Below, piece after piece: positions 5,163 to 6,188 of a stretch of DNA of 6,188 nucleotides. Positions within the stretch are counted from its first letter, which is position 1. Every line of letters starts with the position of its first letter. The notes under the pieces were generated by a model that did no database searches, was not told the origin of the DNA, and saw nothing but the letters and a program-made list of their open reading frames with translations. The stretch comes from Patescibacteria group bacterium UBA6263 (GTDB lineage: Bacteria; Patescibacteriota; Gracilibacteria; Absconditabacterales; Absconditicoccaceae), in the NCBI GenBank assembly GCA_002441085.1, contig DJVF01000007.1, positions 34,908 through 41,095 on the forward strand, given 5' to 3'. A program made the translations under genes and the position numbers.

Positions 5163-6188
5163 TTATTTCATATTTAAATCAAGAGATTTAGAGTTAGATA
5201 CTCTATATAAAATATTTCATATCTTATCCCACAAAGATGCTCTAACGGCATCTTTTTTTGAAAGATCATTCATTATGTCCGAGAAACTACAAGGACATTG
5301 AAAACATTCTGCTTGTATTATAGCAGGTATATTCATTATATTATCTCCGATTCATAATAAAATTTTTTCATCTTCTAAGTAATTTAGTCAAGTTCCTATA
5401 ATATCTGTGATTATATTTATATAATTTATACTATCTCTATCTACTATATCAAACACCTTATCACCATCAAAATCAAATTGTACATAAACTGTTTTGGTTC
5501 CAAATTTTCATTGTAGATTCCAATCCTTTTTTTCAGATTTTTTTTCTCGATCTGATCGCACTATAAGATCATTAGAGAATCTCATATAAATAGCTTTAGG
5601 ATAAGTAGTTATATCCAATACTACATCAGGAGAAGTAGTACTTAAAGCTCAATTATTTATAAGTATATTACCACTTATATTTGATATAATATTAGAATAA
5701 ATAATATCATCTAGAGTTTGAGTATCTGGATTTTTATCACCATCAAAATCAAATTGTACACAGACTTTTTTAGATCAATATCCAGGAGATAATATCCAAT
5801 TTTTTGATGAAGAATAATCTTCTCGATTAGATCGATTAGTACAATCATTAGAGAATCTCATATAAATAGCTTTAGGATAAGTAGTTATATCCAATACTAC
5901 ATCAGGAGAAGTGGTACTTAAAGCTCAATTATTTATATCAAAAATCCAATTTTTATTCCATCCATCAATATCAAATCAATTTACATCAAACCCATTATTA
6001 TCAAATTTAGTTCAATTTAGATGAATTCAATCAATATCAAATCAGTATTTATCAAATCAATCTTTATCATATCCATCAATATCAAATCAATTTACATCAA
6101 ACCCATTATTATCAAATTTAGTTCAATTTAGATGAATTCAATCAATATCAAATCAGTATTTATCAAATCAATCTTTATCATATCCATC
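5163..6188 (-). CDS. Repetitive surface protein, C-terminal part only
   Basis: The frame is open from the right edge to TAA at 5163-5165 (341 residues seen; the N-terminus lies outside). In protein order it begins with an array of Gly-Phe-Asp-x-x units (residues 1 to about 76), built of perfect 37-residue repeats. Two copies of a 92-residue domain follow. Each contains 'NNGALSTTSPDVVLDI' or its equivalent position, 'AIYMRFSND', an aromatic-rich strand and 'GTKTVYVQFDFDGD' or 'GSKKVCVQFDFDGD'. This pattern is typical of immunoglobulin/fibronectin-like beta-sandwich repeats of bacterial surface proteins. The tail has a Cys cluster (CFQCPC) followed by 'SKKDAVRASLWDK' and ends SLDLNMK. Many glycines are TGA, including five of seven in each repeat. 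Asp-rich DFDGD segments suggest possible calcium binding, which is inference. Adhesion or envelope structure is the likely role. The frame is secure; the exact function is unknown. Confidence 0.85.
5233..5259 (+). terminator. Intrinsic terminator of the plus-strand operon, inside the opposing gene
   Basis: A perfect 8-bp stem (AAAGATGC 5233-5240, GCATCTTT 5248-5255) encloses loop TCTAACG, and the T-run at 5253-5259 overlaps the end of the stem. It lies 71 bases past the TAG of the four-helix membrane protein gene. The same bases are coding on the minus strand, where they spell 'SKKDAVRAS' of the surface protein. The transcript of the plus operon should therefore carry about 90 bases antisense to the 3' end of the convergent gene. 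Confidence 0.75.
5386..5937 (-). repeat. Two tandem copies of a 276-bp domain repeat
   Basis: Segments 5386-5661 and 5662-5937 are in register at exactly 276 bp, or 92 codons. The best-conserved 94 bases (5568-5661 against 5844-5937) differ at one base. The block coding for VQFDFDGD also recurs at the same offset (5461 and 5737). The intervening parts have diverged strongly (for example 'CTNRSNREDYSSS' against 'LIVRSDREKKSEK'). Each copy encodes one beta-sandwich-like domain of the surface protein. Confidence 0.85.
5960..6188 (-). repeat. Perfect 111-bp tandem repeat coding Gly-Phe-Asp units
   Basis: Two identical 111-bp units (5961-6071 and 6072-6182) and the first six bases of a third are present; the array continues beyond the window. 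Each encodes 37 residues made of six five-residue units and one of seven: GFDVN, GFDID, GYDKD, GFDKY, GFDID, GIHLN and GTKFDNN. Five of the seven unit-initial glycines are TGA and the others GGG and GGA. Because 111 is a multiple of three, gain or loss of units keeps the frame. Confidence 0.95.

Noticed and set aside
5092..5301. Plus-strand frame of 69 codons spanning the convergent stop codons
   Set aside because: It overlaps the end of one real gene and the coding region of another, and contains the terminator hairpin.
5960..6188. CRISPR array
   Set aside because: The 111-bp units are contiguous and identical with no spacers, and they encode an in-frame repetitive protein.

Overview
The window is AT-rich bacterial DNA that makes sense only if UGA is read as glycine (translation table 25). 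The decisive evidence is in two ribosomal protein genes. In rpsP, all four glycines are TGA, including the family-conserved glycines of 'RHG' and 'LGSYDP'. In rpmG, all three glycines are TGA. TGG is still used for tryptophan, so this is not the mycoplasma-type UGA=Trp code. UGA=Gly is known from the Patescibacteria lineages Gracilibacteria (BD1-5/GN02) and Absconditabacteria (SR1). The sequence alone does not tell me which of the two this is. Read with the standard code, every protein gene here appears broken.

Layout. 1-2196 (minus) is most of a large protein of unknown function (732 residues seen, C-terminus cut by the left edge), with a coiled-coil N-terminal half and two hydrophobic segments. 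A strong intrinsic terminator (2254-2285, minus) ends the transcript of a second unknown minus-strand gene, 2329-2919 (196 aa). A divergent intergenic region with promoter-like elements follows. Then come plus-strand RNA genes: tRNA-Ser(GCU), a hairpin-rich spacer, a tRNA with CAU anticodon, and a degenerate tandem copy of that tRNA. The copy has lost its acceptor stem, carries an insert in its T-loop, and keeps a perfect hairpin in place of its anticodon arm.

The plus strand continues with rpmG (bL33, 3489-3662), rpsP (bS16, 3694-3993), a two-helix membrane protein resembling VirB2/TrbC-like pilins (4054-4485) and a four-helix membrane protein of unknown function (4557-5162). Gaps are short and I see no terminator between these four genes, so they may be one transcript ending at the intrinsic terminator at 5233-5259. 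That terminator lies inside the coding region of the next, convergent gene.

5163-6188 (minus) is the C-terminal part of a repetitive, probably exported surface protein. In protein order it has an array of Gly-Phe-Asp-x-x units arranged as perfect 111-bp (37-residue) repeats that run off the right edge, then two copies of a 92-residue beta-sandwich-like domain ('YMRFSND', 'GTKTVYVQF'), then a Cys-containing C-terminal tail. Its stop codon directly abuts the stop codon of the membrane protein gene (zero-base gap).

None of the six visible start codons has a recognisable Shine-Dalgarno sequence. I found no mobile element, CRISPR array or complete known defence or secretion system. The most distinctive items are the pervasive UGA=Gly coding, the decayed but still folded tRNA duplicate, the perfect repeat array in the surface protein, and the terminator embedded in an opposing gene.
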